From: a bacterium
Lineage (GTDB): Bacteria; CAIWAD01
Reading direction: 5' to 3'
DNA: 64,000 nucleotides
Assembly (NCBI GenBank): GCA_030429345.1
Contig: JAUIFJ010000015.1
Location: forward strand, 1 to 64,000
In this document: positions 41,507 to 49,923 of the stretch, piece after piece
How positions within the stretch are numbered: the first letter of the stretch is position 1
Layout of the letters: every line of letters begins with the position of its first letter
The notes under the pieces: model-generated
Database searches by the model: none
The model's input: the letters and a program-made list of their open reading frames with translations, nothing else
What the model was told of the DNA's origin: nothing
Made by a program: the position numbers and the translations under genes

Positions 41507-42226
41507 CTAGTCGGTTTCTTCGACCTCTTCGGCAAAGCGGTAGCCGACGCCGCGCACGGTCTCGATCAGGCGAGCCGATTCGCCCAGTTTCTTGCGCAGT
41601 CCGACCACCTGGACATCCACGGAACGTTTGGTCACAGGATAGCCTTCTCCGCGGATACTGTCCACGATCTGGTAGCGGCTGAAGACCCAGCCGGGACGAC
41701 CGGCCAACAGGGCAAGCAGATGGAATTCGGTGTAGGTCAACTCGAGGGCCTTGCCGTTCAGGGTCGCCCTGTGGCGGTTGGGGTCGATCTCTACGGGGCC
41801 GCGCTGAATGCGCCCGCTTGCCACAGGATGCGCGCCGCCGTCCTCTTCGCGCCGGCGTCGGCGGATTACCGCGCGAATGCGCGCGCAGAGCAGTTTGGGA
41901 CTGAAGGGCTTCGTGACATAGTCGTCTGCGCCGCTTTCCAGGCCCTGGATCATCTCCTTCTCCTCGCTGCGCGCGGTGAGCATGATCACCGGCGTCTGCG
42001 CCAGGCGGGGATGGGCGCGCAAGTCGGAACAGATCTGGTGGCCATTCTTGCCCGGAAGCATCAGGTCGAGCAGGATCAGGTCCGGCTCCATGCTTTCCGC
42101 GCGGGCCAGGGCCTCATCGCCTTTCTGCACCACCTCGGACTCGAAGCCCTCGCGGTGCAGGGTGAACTGGATCAATTCGACAATGTCGTCTTCGTCTTCC
42201 ACCACCAGGATGCGTTCTGCCTTCAT
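41507..42226 (-). CDS. phoB: PhoB-like response regulator
   Basis: A 239-residue OmpR/PhoB-family activator. The receiver domain (RILVVEDEDDIVELIQFTLH, PDLILLDLMLPGKNG with the phospho-Asp, PVIMLTAR, GADDYVTKPFSP) is joined to a winged helix (LTYTEFHLLALLAGRPGWVF, SVDVQVVGLRKKLG, IETVRGVGYRF). It forms an operon with phoR, spaced 36 bases. A GGGAGA site precedes the ATG. No pst or pho transport genes lie in the window; the TonB receptor operon downstream is the nearest candidate target. Confidence 0.9.
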   Translation of the reverse strand: MKAERILVVEDEDDIVELIQFTLHREGFESEVVQKGDEALARAESMEPDLILLDLMLPGKNGHQICSDLRAHPRLAQTPVIMLTARSEEKEMIQGLESGADDYVTKPFSPKLLCARIRAVIRRRRREEDGGAHPVASGRIQRGPVEIDPNRHRATLNGKALELTYTEFHLLALLAGRPGWVFSRYQIVDSIRGEGYPVTKRSVDVQVVGLRKKLGESARLIETVRGVGYRFAEEVEETD

Positions 42227-42327
42227 CCAGTCTCTCCCGTCAGATTTGGGATGCCGTCGATGCGAGGATCGGAATCGGAACCTCCTGCAGCGATTGTCTC
42301 AGAAAAAGGCAAAATGAAAGGCAACTG

Positions 42328-42843
42328 TTAGAAAGAAGTAAGTCCGATCCAGCCTGCCGGCCGTTGAATGGCATCGCGCTGCCCGCGTCCTTCCAGCTCA
42401 TCGAGGTGCTGGCGGAAGGTGGCGTAGTCGCTTTCCTGCAGCAGGCCGAGCAGGGGCTCGAGAACAACCAGATGCCCCCCCTTGCCGGCCAGGTGGACCA
42501 GACGCTCAACGTCCCGGCGGCCCAGGGCGAAAGGCAATCGATGGCTCGCCAGCCAATACAACAGGTCCCGCTCCAGATCCAGATCCACCAGCAGCGACCA
42601 GGGGCCGGGCAGGTCGAAATGCTCGGCCAGTCCCTGGAGCACCCGCAGACCGGGGCTGTGGTCGGGATCCCGCAGGATCGCCTGGATGCTGCCGGTTCCC
42701 AGCCCGGTCTCTTCGGAAAGGGCCAGCACACTGATGCCCTGACCCTGGCGCGCCTCGGCCATCAACCGTCGCAGGTTGCGGGCCACCAGGCCATGCAAGG
42801 GACGCGCCTCCGGATCCGGGCGCTTGCGCGCACGTGGACTCAT
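42328..42843 (-). CDS. XRE-like helix-turn-helix protein
   Basis: A 171-residue protein with an N-terminal lambda-repressor-type helix-turn-helix (ARNLRRLMAEARQGQGISVL, ALSEETGLGTGSIQAIL, LRVLQGLAEHFDLP). The C-terminal part (LLYWLASHRLPFALGRRDVE, LLGLLQESDYATFRQHLDEL) is helical and has no recognised family. GGAGG precedes ATG 42843. It lies 101 bases upstream of phoB on the same strand, so it could be co-transcribed. Target unknown. Confidence 0.75.
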   Translation of the reverse strand: MSPRARKRPDPEARPLHGLVARNLRRLMAEARQGQGISVLALSEETGLGTGSIQAILRDPDHSPGLRVLQGLAEHFDLPGPWSLLVDLDLERDLLYWLASHRLPFALGRRDVERLVHLAGKGGHLVVLEPLLGLLQESDYATFRQHLDELEGRGQRDAIQRPAGWIGLTSF

Positions 42844-43002
42844 GGTTCCTCCACTTCTGGAAACCCGTGCGTTCAGGTCTGGGGTCGATCGGGGGGGTTG
42901 TGCTTCAGGCGTCCGGATACGCCTTGGAATGGATACGGGACAAGGGCTGTATGGGTTCCCCTCTCCCTTCGAACAAACCTATCGGCACGATCACCCCCAA
43001 AA

Positions 43003-43024
43003 ATCGCTATCGGGATCGCTATCG
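43003..43024. repeat. 22-bp dispersed motif, copy 1
   Basis: ATCGCTATCG, GG, ATCGCTATCG: a 10-bp direct repeat around GG. The same 22 bases occur at 62265-62286. Both copies follow a C-rich run and lie in short intergenic gaps. Confidence 0.75.
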
Positions 43025-43052
43025 AAGGTTGCCCTCCCCTGCAGGGCTGGCC

Positions 43053-43898
43053 TCAGAAGGGAATCCCTTCCCAGAGCTTCCCCCACCAGCAAGCCTGTAC
43101 CCAGGCCAGCAGCAGCAGGCCCTGCAGCAGGCCTCTTCGGCGGGCATCAGCGCGGCCGGCATCCAGCCACAGGGCGATCAGCAGCACCAGGGGCAGGCCC
43201 AGCCGAACGAGCAGGTCGAAGGGAGAGAACCAGGCCAGGGGCAGGCTGGCCAGCCACAACAGGCCCAGCAGCGGCCCGCGGCCGAGCAGCGCGCAGAGGG
43301 TGCGCTTGCCGGCGCGCAGATCCTCGTCCCGGTCAGGCAGGGTGGTGGCAATGGCGGCGATGAAGGCGGTCAGCAACAAGAAGAGCCAGTCCCCGGTCGG
43401 AAGAGCGGCGGCCGATGCGCCGCTCACCCACAGGGCCAGCAGGGGCAGGACGAGTCCGACTCCGGCGGTCTGCAGGAATTCGCCGCCACCGCGGTAGTTG
43501 AGGCGAAGGGGCGGAAAACTGTAGGCCAGGAACAGTCCCAGCCCGGCAAGGGCCAGCAGGGGCAGGAGCCACTTGCCGACCAGGGCGCCCAGCCAGGCGA
43601 AACACAGCAGATAGCCTTCGGCGGCCAGCATGCCCGCCGCCTTCAGCTGCCGGGGCCGCAGTTCCCCGCGAGGCAGCACGCCGGAGCCGCCGCTGATCCA
43701 GGTCGGCTGTCCGGCATCGCTTCCGCGGTCCGCGAAATCGTTGAGCCAGACGATGGCCAGCTGCAACAGCCAGCCGCCAATCAGCAGCGTGATCCACGGC
43801 GCGTCCCCGCCGGCCGCCTGTGCTCCAATCAACAGCGGCGGCCAGAGGTTGAGCACGGACAAGGGCCGCGCCGAACGAATCCAGGCAACCGGCTTCAA
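43053..43898 (-). CDS. UbiA-family prenyltransferase (MenA-like)
   Basis: A 281-residue multi-pass enzyme that attaches a prenyl chain to an aromatic acceptor in the membrane. Both aspartate-rich motifs are present, IVWLNDFADRGSDAGQP and LPDRDEDLRAGKRTL, with the loop YSFPPLRLNYRGGGEFLQTA that is typical of MenA/UbiA relatives. A role in menaquinone or another quinone is plausible but no quinone genes adjoin it. The start is a TTG without an evident ribosome site, so the N-terminus is uncertain. A second family member lies at 54-55 kb. Confidence 0.82.
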   Translation of the reverse strand: MKPVAWIRSARPLSVLNLWPPLLIGAQAAGGDAPWITLLIGGWLLQLAIVWLNDFADRGSDAGQPTWISGGSGVLPRGELRPRQLKAAGMLAAEGYLLCFAWLGALVGKWLLPLLALAGLGLFLAYSFPPLRLNYRGGGEFLQTAGVGLVLPLLALWVSGASAAALPTGDWLFLLLTAFIAAIATTLPDRDEDLRAGKRTLCALLGRGPLLGLLWLASLPLAWFSPFDLLVRLGLPLVLLIALWLDAGRADARRRGLLQGLLLLAWVQACWWGKLWEGIPF

Positions 43899-43925
43899 GA
43901 GCGAAGCTGTGATTCAGAAGAACGC

Positions 43926-44037
43926 GCACGGAGAGCACAGAGAAGACAGAGAGCGCCGAGAAGAGATTGGGGCGGATTGCAGTGAACACCCATTCGATCT
44001 TCCTCCGTGTCCTCTGTCTTCTCCGCGCTCTCTGTGC
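43926..44037. repeat. Imperfect long inverted repeat, purine-rich arms
   Basis: The left arm (43926-43964, GCACGGAGAGCACAGAGAAG...) and the right arm (43998-44037, complement of GCACAGAGAGCGCGGAGAAG...) pair imperfectly over about 40 bp around a 33-nt spacer. Such GAGA/CTCT-rich elements recur in many uncultured-lineage genomes. This one sits between a CoA-transferase terminator and the UbiA start. Confidence 0.75.
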
Positions 44038-44054
44038 GAGATCTTAAATGAAAA

Positions 44055-44084
44055 GACCGCCCCGCCAGCAAGGGCAGGGCGGTC
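44055..44084 (-). terminator. Terminator of the CoA-transferase gene
   Basis: An 8-bp stem (GACCGCCC / GGGCGGTC), followed on the minus strand by TTTTCATTTAAG, lies 25 bases beyond the stop. Confidence 0.8.
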
Positions 44085-44109
44085 CATGGGATGCGTGTGC
44101 TACACTCCC

Positions 44110-45402
44110 CTACCCGGGAATGCTCAGGCCCCAGATCTCCCGGGCGCCCTTCATCAGCTCCTCGCGGAAATCGGGGTGGGAGATTCGGATCAGCTCGCGG
44201 GCGCGCTCGCGCAGGCTGCGGCCCTTCAGGTTGGCCACGCCGTACTCGGTGACGATGTGCTGCACGTGGGCGCGCGTGGTCACCACGCCGGCTCCGGGCG
44301 TCAGCGTCGGCACCAGGCGTGATACGGTGCCGCCGGCCGCCGTCGAGGGCAGGGCGATGATCGCCTTGCCGCCGGGGCTCAGCGCCGCGCCGCGAATGAA
44401 GTCCATCTGTCCGCCGACGCCGCTGTAGATTTGCGTGCCCATGGAATCGGCGCAGACCTGGCCGGACAGGTCGACCTGGATCGCGCTGTTGATGGCCGTC
44501 ACATTGGAGTTGCGGCGAATGTTGGCCGTGTCATTGACGTACTCGATATCCAGGAAGACCACTTCCGGATTATCATCGACAAAATCGTAGAGCTTGCGCG
44601 AGCCCATGGCGAAGCCGGTGACGATCTTGCCCGGATGCACCTTCTTGCAGGCGCCGGTGATCACTCCGCGCTCCACCAGGTCGAGCACTCCCTCGGCGAA
44701 CATTTCCGTGTGGATGCCCAGGTCCTTGTGCCCCGTCAGGTTGGACAGGGCCGCGTCGGGAATCGCGCCGATGCCCATTTGCAGACAGGCCCCGTCCCGG
44801 ATCAGCGAGGCCACACGCTCGCCGATCGCGCGGGTGGTTTCCGTCTGCCGCGCCGGCGGGAACTCATGCAGGGGCACATCCTCTTCGTATACGGCGTGGA
44901 AACGGTTGTAGGGAATGAAGGCGTCGCCATGGGTGCGCGGCATGCTGGGATTGATGTGGGCGATCACCTTGTTGGCCACCTCGCAGGCCGCCTTGGCCGC
45001 CTCGACGCTGATGCCCAGCGTACACATGCCATGGGCGTCCGGCGGGCTGACCTGCAAAAGGACCGTGTCCACCCGCTGCTCGCCATTGCGGAAAAGCTTG
45101 GGAATCTCGGAAAGGAAGATCGGCACGTAGTCGGCCTTGCCCTCGTTGACGATTTTGCGCGAGGGCGCTCCGACGAAGAAGCAGCGCAGGCGGAGATGCC
45201 CTTCCAGCTCGGGGGCGGTGACGACCTGGGCGCCTTCCGTATGCAGCTGCATCAGGGTGATGTTGTGCTTGTCCATGGCATGCTTGGCAATGCCTTCCAG
45301 CAGGCGCACCGGCGTAGAGGCCATGCTGTGAACCCAGACAAACTCGTTGCTTTCGATCGAGGCCACCACCTCTTCGGGTGAAGCCGCTTTATAGGGTGCC
45401 AT
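44110..45402 (-). CDS. Acetyl-CoA hydrolase/transferase family (4-hydroxybutyrate CoA-transferase-like)
   Basis: A 430-residue class I CoA-transferase of the Cat1/4-hydroxybutyrate type, moving CoA between acyl-CoA and a free acid. Seen are VSPPDAHGMCTLGISVEAAK, the active-site glutamate segment GIHTEMFAEGVLDL, VVFLDIEYVNDTANIRRNSN, and the glycine loop SGVGGQMDFIRGAALSPGGK near the end, with TEYGVANLKGRSLRERA. GGGAGG precedes ATG 45402. It is monocistronic. The physiological acyl group (acetate, butyrate, succinate or 4-hydroxybutyrate) cannot be told from sequence alone. Confidence 0.93.
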   Translation of the reverse strand: MAPYKAASPEEVVASIESNEFVWVHSMASTPVRLLEGIAKHAMDKHNITLMQLHTEGAQVVTAPELEGHLRLRCFFVGAPSRKIVNEGKADYVPIFLSEIPKLFRNGEQRVDTVLLQVSPPDAHGMCTLGISVEAAKAACEVANKVIAHINPSMPRTHGDAFIPYNRFHAVYEEDVPLHEFPPARQTETTRAIGERVASLIRDGACLQMGIGAIPDAALSNLTGHKDLGIHTEMFAEGVLDLVERGVITGACKKVHPGKIVTGFAMGSRKLYDFVDDNPEVVFLDIEYVNDTANIRRNSNVTAINSAIQVDLSGQVCADSMGTQIYSGVGGQMDFIRGAALSPGGKAIIALPSTAAGGTVSRLVPTLTPGAGVVTTRAHVQHIVTEYGVANLKGRSLRERARELIRISHPDFREELMKGAREIWGLSIPG

Positions 45403-45626
45403 TCGTCCTCCCGTTTCTCAGGCAATCTTCTAGTCGGGACTATCGTCATTTCCAGGCCGAGCTGGAGTATACCAACCGCCGCTCTGCCGGGGAACAACGA
45501 AGCTAGAACGCGGGATCCCTCCTTGAATTGACCCACATCAACGGAAGCCCGGAAAGCGGAAAAGAGAGAAGAAAAATCGCAGGAAACGGGTGGCGCCGCG
45601 CCCCCTGCCAGCCCCATCTTTCCCCC

Positions 45627-46496
45627 ATGATACACCTGGACAACCACAGCCAGCAGCGCGTCCTCCGCGCCCTGGCCCTGATGAGCGACGGCCGGGCGCG
45701 CCCGGAGCTCGACCTGGCGACCATCGCCGCCGAAATGCAGCTCAGCCCGGCCCACGCCCAGAAGCTCTTCAAGCGCTGGGTCGGCCTGAGCCCGAAGGCC
45801 TTCCTGCAGGCCCTGACCCTGAAAGCGCTGCGCGAACGGATCCTGCAGGAGGGCAGCCTGGAACACCTGGCCTGGGATTGCGGGCTTTCCGGCGGCTCCC
45901 GGCTCTACGACCTGGTGCTGAAGACCGAAGCCTGCACCCCCGGATCCCTGAAGCGGCGCGGCCAGGGCCTGGAGATCCGCTATGGCATCCATTCCGGCCC
46001 ATTCGGGGAGTTCCTGCTCGCCACCAGCGACAAGGGCATCTGCTTTCTGGGATTCCTGGCCCAGCGCGGATCCGCCGCCGGTCTGGAAGAATTGCGGAGC
46101 CAGTTTCCGCTGGCCCGTCTGCTCGAGGACAGGGAGGGAACGCGAGAGGTGGCGGAACAGGTCTTTCCCGTGCGGGACGCGGGCAGCGCGCTTTCCCTGC
46201 ACCTGCTGGGAACGCCTTTTCAGCTAAAGGTCTGGGAGGCCCTGTTGAGAATCCCCGATGGACAGCTGACGACCTACCAGGAGATCGCCCGTGCCTGCGG
46301 ACAGGACAAGGCCTCGCGGGCGGTGGGGGGCGGAGTCGGCGCCAATCCGGTTTCCTGGCTGATTCCCTGCCACCGCGTCATCCGGAAGATGGGCCTGCCG
46401 GGACACTATCGCTGGGGCGCGGGCGTCAAGCAAAGCCTGCTGGCCTGGGAAGGGACGCGGCGACCAGGCGAATCCTCTTGCGATCCAGAGGCTTGA
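45627..46496 (+). CDS. Ada-like protein: AraC-type HTH fused to O6-methylguanine methyltransferase
   Basis: About 289 residues. The N-terminal half is an AraC-type helix-turn-helix (IAAEMQLSPAHAQKLFKRWV, GLSPKAFLQALTLKALRERI). The C-terminal half is an alkylguanine methyltransferase (GTPFQLKVWEALLRIPDGQL, ANPVSWLIPCHRVIRKMG with the acceptor Cys in PCHRV). The Ada-A zinc domain that senses methylphosphotriesters is missing, so it repairs DNA directly but its inducing role is doubtful. ATG 45627 is used although no clear ribosome site precedes it; a leaderless message is possible. Confidence 0.87.
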   Translation: MIHLDNHSQQRVLRALALMSDGRARPELDLATIAAEMQLSPAHAQKLFKRWVGLSPKAFLQALTLKALRERILQEGSLEHLAWDCGLSGGSRLYDLVLKTEACTPGSLKRRGQGLEIRYGIHSGPFGEFLLATSDKGICFLGFLAQRGSAAGLEELRSQFPLARLLEDREGTREVAEQVFPVRDAGSALSLHLLGTPFQLKVWEALLRIPDGQLTTYQEIARACGQDKASRAVGGGVGANPVSWLIPCHRVIRKMGLPGHYRWGAGVKQSLLAWEGTRRPGESSCDPEA

Positions 46497-46559
46497 AGCC
46501 CACCTTGGATCGGCGGCCTTCGGGCCCATCCCCCCCTTAGGAAAAGCGAGAGGTTCCCC

Positions 46560-48083
46560 GTGGATCCTGACATGGAACACCCACAGGCAAACGCAGGACG
46601 ATCACGCCCCTCCGAAGCTCCCGCCATCCTGGAAGTGGATCTCGACTTCCGTCTGCAATCTGCCAGCCAGGCCTGCCGGACGCTGTTGCCGGAACTGGAC
46701 CCCAGGGATCCCTCCTCCGCGGCCCGGGTCCTTGAGCCGCTGCTTCGCACCTTGAAACGCCACCAGGCCGAATCCGGAGCCAGCGAGCTGCAGGCGATTC
46801 CGATCCGTTTCATGACGGAAGAAGACGGCGAGCGACAGCTTCCCCTGGCGCGCATCGAGACCCTGCGCAACGAATCCGGACAGCCTCGCGGACACAGGAT
46901 CACGCTGGCGGCGCCGGAAGGGCCTGGTTCAAGGGATCTTCCCCGTGTGCCCCAGGACAGGACGGTCTCTCCGGAAGAATGGCGCCAGGCCCGGTTGGCC
47001 TCCCTGGGGGCGCTCTGCGGGGGCGTGGCGCACAAACTGAACAACCTGCTGGTCAGCATCCTGGGACACGCGGAGCTGCTGGGGCTGCAGAACCTGGACG
47101 CCTCGGACAAGGACGCGGTGAACCAGATCCTGCACGCAGGCCTGAAGGCGCGCGATCTGTGTTCCGACCTGCTGCACCTCAACAGCCGCTCGCCGGCCAA
47201 CCTGGCCACGGTCAACCTGTGGCACCTGATCCACGAGAGCGCCCACCTCTTCAAGTTCAGCCTGCCCTCCGGCTGCCGTCTCGAATTGCGCGCGGAAGTG
47301 GAGGAAGCCTTTGTCCGGGCGGATCCGGCGCTGCTCAAGCGCATCATGCTGCAGATCCTGCTCAACGCGGGGCGCGCCGTTCCCGAGAACGAGGGACGGA
47401 TCGTGATCTCCCGTTCCCGGGACAGTGACACGGACTCCATGCTGCTGGATTTCTGGAACAACGGCCCGCCCCTGCCGCCGGATGTACACGAAACCATTTT
47501 CCGTGCCGGGCTCAGCCTCTGGTCCGGCGGAAGCGGCCTGGGCCTCTACATGGCGCGGGAAGACGCCCGCAGCATGGGCGCCGAACTGTCCTGCGTTCCG
47601 GAAAGGGATGGCGCACGCTTCCGCTTGAGATTGCCCTTGAGCCTGTATACGGAACACGCGCCGGGCACGAGTCCGGGCGGGGAGGAATGGCAGGGCAGCG
47701 GGGACATCCTGCTGATCGATGACGAGGAGAGCAACCTCAAGGTGCTGGAGATGGTGCTCAACCAGCGCGGCTTCCGCACCTTCTGCGCGCAAAGCGGAAA
47801 AGAGGGACTGGAACTCTTCGCGCGGCGTGCGGGCGACTGGGGCCTGGCCCTTGTCGATCTGCGCATGCCGGACATGGACGGGCGGGATGTGATCCAGAGC
47901 ATGCGCGAAGCCGCGCCCTCCCTGCCGATCCTGCTGACCAGCGGCATCGGGCCGGATGGCGCCTTGATGGCTCACGAATGCGGCGCCAGCGACTACCTGC
48001 CGAAACCCTTCACGGCGGCGCAGCTGGTGGAGACCATCCGCCGCTGGTGTCCGGAAGAATTCCGCCCCGGCGCGAGAAGCTGA
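46560..48083 (+). CDS. Hybrid histidine kinase with C-terminal receiver
   Basis: A 507-residue soluble signalling protein. The N-terminal input region (about 1-125) is PAS-like at best. The kinase has an H-box LCGGVAHKLNNLLVSILGHA, an N-box LLKRIMLQILLNAGRAV and a G-box WSGGSGLGLYMAREDARSMG. It ends in a receiver domain (DILLIDDEESNLKVLEMVLN, LALVDLRMPDMDG with the phospho-Asp, ILLTSGIG, YLPKPFTAAQLV). The H-box reads HKLNN where relatives usually have HDFNN. The GTG start follows GAGAGG. No DNA-binding output and no membrane helix are seen; the downstream partner is unknown. Confidence 0.88.
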   Translation: MDPDMEHPQANAGRSRPSEAPAILEVDLDFRLQSASQACRTLLPELDPRDPSSAARVLEPLLRTLKRHQAESGASELQAIPIRFMTEEDGERQLPLARIETLRNESGQPRGHRITLAAPEGPGSRDLPRVPQDRTVSPEEWRQARLASLGALCGGVAHKLNNLLVSILGHAELLGLQNLDASDKDAVNQILHAGLKARDLCSDLLHLNSRSPANLATVNLWHLIHESAHLFKFSLPSGCRLELRAEVEEAFVRADPALLKRIMLQILLNAGRAVPENEGRIVISRSRDSDTDSMLLDFWNNGPPLPPDVHETIFRAGLSLWSGGSGLGLYMAREDARSMGAELSCVPERDGARFRLRLPLSLYTEHAPGTSPGGEEWQGSGDILLIDDEESNLKVLEMVLNQRGFRTFCAQSGKEGLELFARRAGDWGLALVDLRMPDMDGRDVIQSMREAAPSLPILLTSGIGPDGALMAHECGASDYLPKPFTAAQLVETIRRWCPEEFRPGARS

Positions 48084-48129
48084 ACCCGTTCCGGATCCGG
48101 TCCGGAGCCATCAACCACGGAGAAGCCGC

Positions 48130-48813
48130 ATGCCACGGATCACCTTTCACAGCCATTCCTGTTTCGAGATCGTGGGCGCGGGCAAGCGCCTGCTGGTCGA
48201 CCCCTTCTTCAGCGGCAATCCCCTGGCCCAGGTCGGACCCGGCGATTTCGGCAAGCTGGACGCGATTCTGGTGACTCATGGCCACGGGGATCACATCGGG
48301 GACACGGAAGCCATCGCAAGGGCCACGGGAGCCCGGATCATCTCCGTCTACGAAATTGCCGGCTACTTCGAGGCCAAGGGCCTGAATGCCCATCCGATGC
48401 ACATCGGCGGAGGCCGCGAGTTTCCCTTCGGCCACCTGCAGTGGACCATTGCCCACCACGGCTCCACCGGCCCCGGCGGGGAAGCCCTGGGCAACCCGGC
48501 GGGCTTCGTGCTCACCATCGACGGCAAGAAGATTTATCATGCCGGTGACACGGGGCTCTTCCTGGACATGCAGCTGATCGGCAGCCACTACGGGCCGCTG
48601 GACCTGGCGCTGCTGCCCATTGGCGACAACTTCACCATGGGTATCCGTGACGCGGTCAAGGCCTGTGAATTCCTCAAACCGGCGCTGACGGTACCCATGC
48701 ACTACAACACCTTCCCGCCGATCGAAGTCGACCCGCAGGACTTCGCCAGGCAGGCGGAAGCGGCCGGACATGCCACCCGCGTGCTCGAGGTCGGTGAAAG
48801 CCTGGAGCTCTAG
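48130..48813 (+). CDS. Metal-dependent hydrolase, UPF0173 (metallo-beta-lactamase fold)
   Basis: A 227-residue hydrolase of the YtkL/UPF0173 type. ITFHSHSCFEI and LLVDPFFSGNP open the fold; AILVTHGHGDHIGDT is the HxHxDH zinc site, joined by AHHGSTG, KKIYHAGDTGLF and TVPMHYNTFPPI. Substrate unknown for the family. GGAG precedes ATG 48130. It is six bases upstream of aroC and 46 after the kinase, so the three may be co-transcribed. Confidence 0.92.
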   Translation: MPRITFHSHSCFEIVGAGKRLLVDPFFSGNPLAQVGPGDFGKLDAILVTHGHGDHIGDTEAIARATGARIISVYEIAGYFEAKGLNAHPMHIGGGREFPFGHLQWTIAHHGSTGPGGEALGNPAGFVLTIDGKKIYHAGDTGLFLDMQLIGSHYGPLDLALLPIGDNFTMGIRDAVKACEFLKPALTVPMHYNTFPPIEVDPQDFARQAEAAGHATRVLEVGESLEL

Positions 48814-48819
48814 CCCTCA

Positions 48820-49905
48820 ATGGCCGGAAACAGCTTCGGACAACTCTTCCGTGTGACAACGGCCGGCGAAAGCCACGGCCCGGGCCAGCTCGCCATCATC
48901 GACGGCCTGCCGGCGGGACTGGAGCTTTCTGTGGACGACCTGCTCCCCGACCTGCGCAGGCGCCGACCCGGGCAATCGGCCCTGGTCACGCAACGCCAGG
49001 AGGAGGACCTTCCCGAGATCCTTTCCGGCCTCTTCGAAGGGCGTACGACGGGCGCTCCGCTCTCGATCCTGATCCGCAACACGGACGCGCGTTCGAAGGA
49101 CTACGAGTCCCTGCGTGATACTTTCCGTCCGGGACACGCCGACTACACCTGGCAGTCCCGCTTCGGCAGGAGGGACCACCGCGGCGGCGGCCGCTCCAGC
49201 GCCAGGGAAACCGTTGCCAGGGTAGCGGCGGGCGCCGTGGCGCGCAAGCTGCTGGCGACGGCGGGAATCGCGGTCCTCGGCTGGGTCGACAGCGTGGGCG
49301 GGATCACCCTGCCCGCTTCCGGCGAGGACATGTATACGAGGGAGGAGGTCGAGGCCTCTCCGACACGCTGCCCGCACCCGGAAACGGCTGGACGGATGAC
49401 GGAGCTCATCGAGACCTGCCGGGAAGAAGGCGATTCCATTGGCGGGACGGCCGTGATCACGGCCACGGGCCTGCCTCCCGGCCTGGGCGAACCGGTCTTC
49501 GACAAGCTTCGCGCCGACCTGGCCAAGGGCCTCTGCAGCCTGCCGGCGGTAATGGGCGTCGAGTTCGGCGCCGGCTTCTCTGCCGCGGAAGCACGGGGAA
49601 GCGCCTTCCAGGATGCCATCGAACACGCCGGCCCGGAAGGGCTGCGCACACGAAGCAACCGCCACGGCGGCCTGCTGGGCGGCCTGAGCAGCGGCATGCC
49701 CCTGCGGCTTCGTTGCGCCGTCAAGCCCACCAGCAGCATCCCAATGGCCCAACAGGGCGCGGGCAGCGACGGATCCCCGAAGGAGGTTTGTGTCACAGGC
49801 CGCCACGATCCCTGCCTGCTCCCGCGCTTCGTCCCCATAGCCGAGGCCATGGTCCTGCTGGTCCTGGCGGACCACTGGCTGCGGGCGAGGAGTGCTGCAC
49901 TGTAG
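48820..49905 (+). CDS. aroC: Chorismate synthase
   Basis: A 361-residue enzyme converting 5-enolpyruvylshikimate 3-phosphate to chorismate with reduced FMN, the last shared step of aromatic amino acid synthesis. Signatures: NSFGQLFRVTTAGESHGPG, RRRRPGQSALVTQRQEEDLP, GRRDHRGGGRSSARETVARV, HGGLLGGLSSGMPL and RHDPCLLPRFVPIAEAM. It begins six bases after the UPF0173 stop with only a weak ribosome site, suggesting coupling. The 308-bp tandem duplication starts 19 bases after its stop. Confidence 0.97.
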   Translation: MAGNSFGQLFRVTTAGESHGPGQLAIIDGLPAGLELSVDDLLPDLRRRRPGQSALVTQRQEEDLPEILSGLFEGRTTGAPLSILIRNTDARSKDYESLRDTFRPGHADYTWQSRFGRRDHRGGGRSSARETVARVAAGAVARKLLATAGIAVLGWVDSVGGITLPASGEDMYTREEVEASPTRCPHPETAGRMTELIETCREEGDSIGGTAVITATGLPPGLGEPVFDKLRADLAKGLCSLPAVMGVEFGAGFSAAEARGSAFQDAIEHAGPEGLRTRSNRHGGLLGGLSSGMPLRLRCAVKPTSSIPMAQQGAGSDGSPKEVCVTGRHDPCLLPRFVPIAEAMVLLVLADHWLRARSAAL

Positions 49906-49923
49906 GCGACGGACCCCGGGAAT

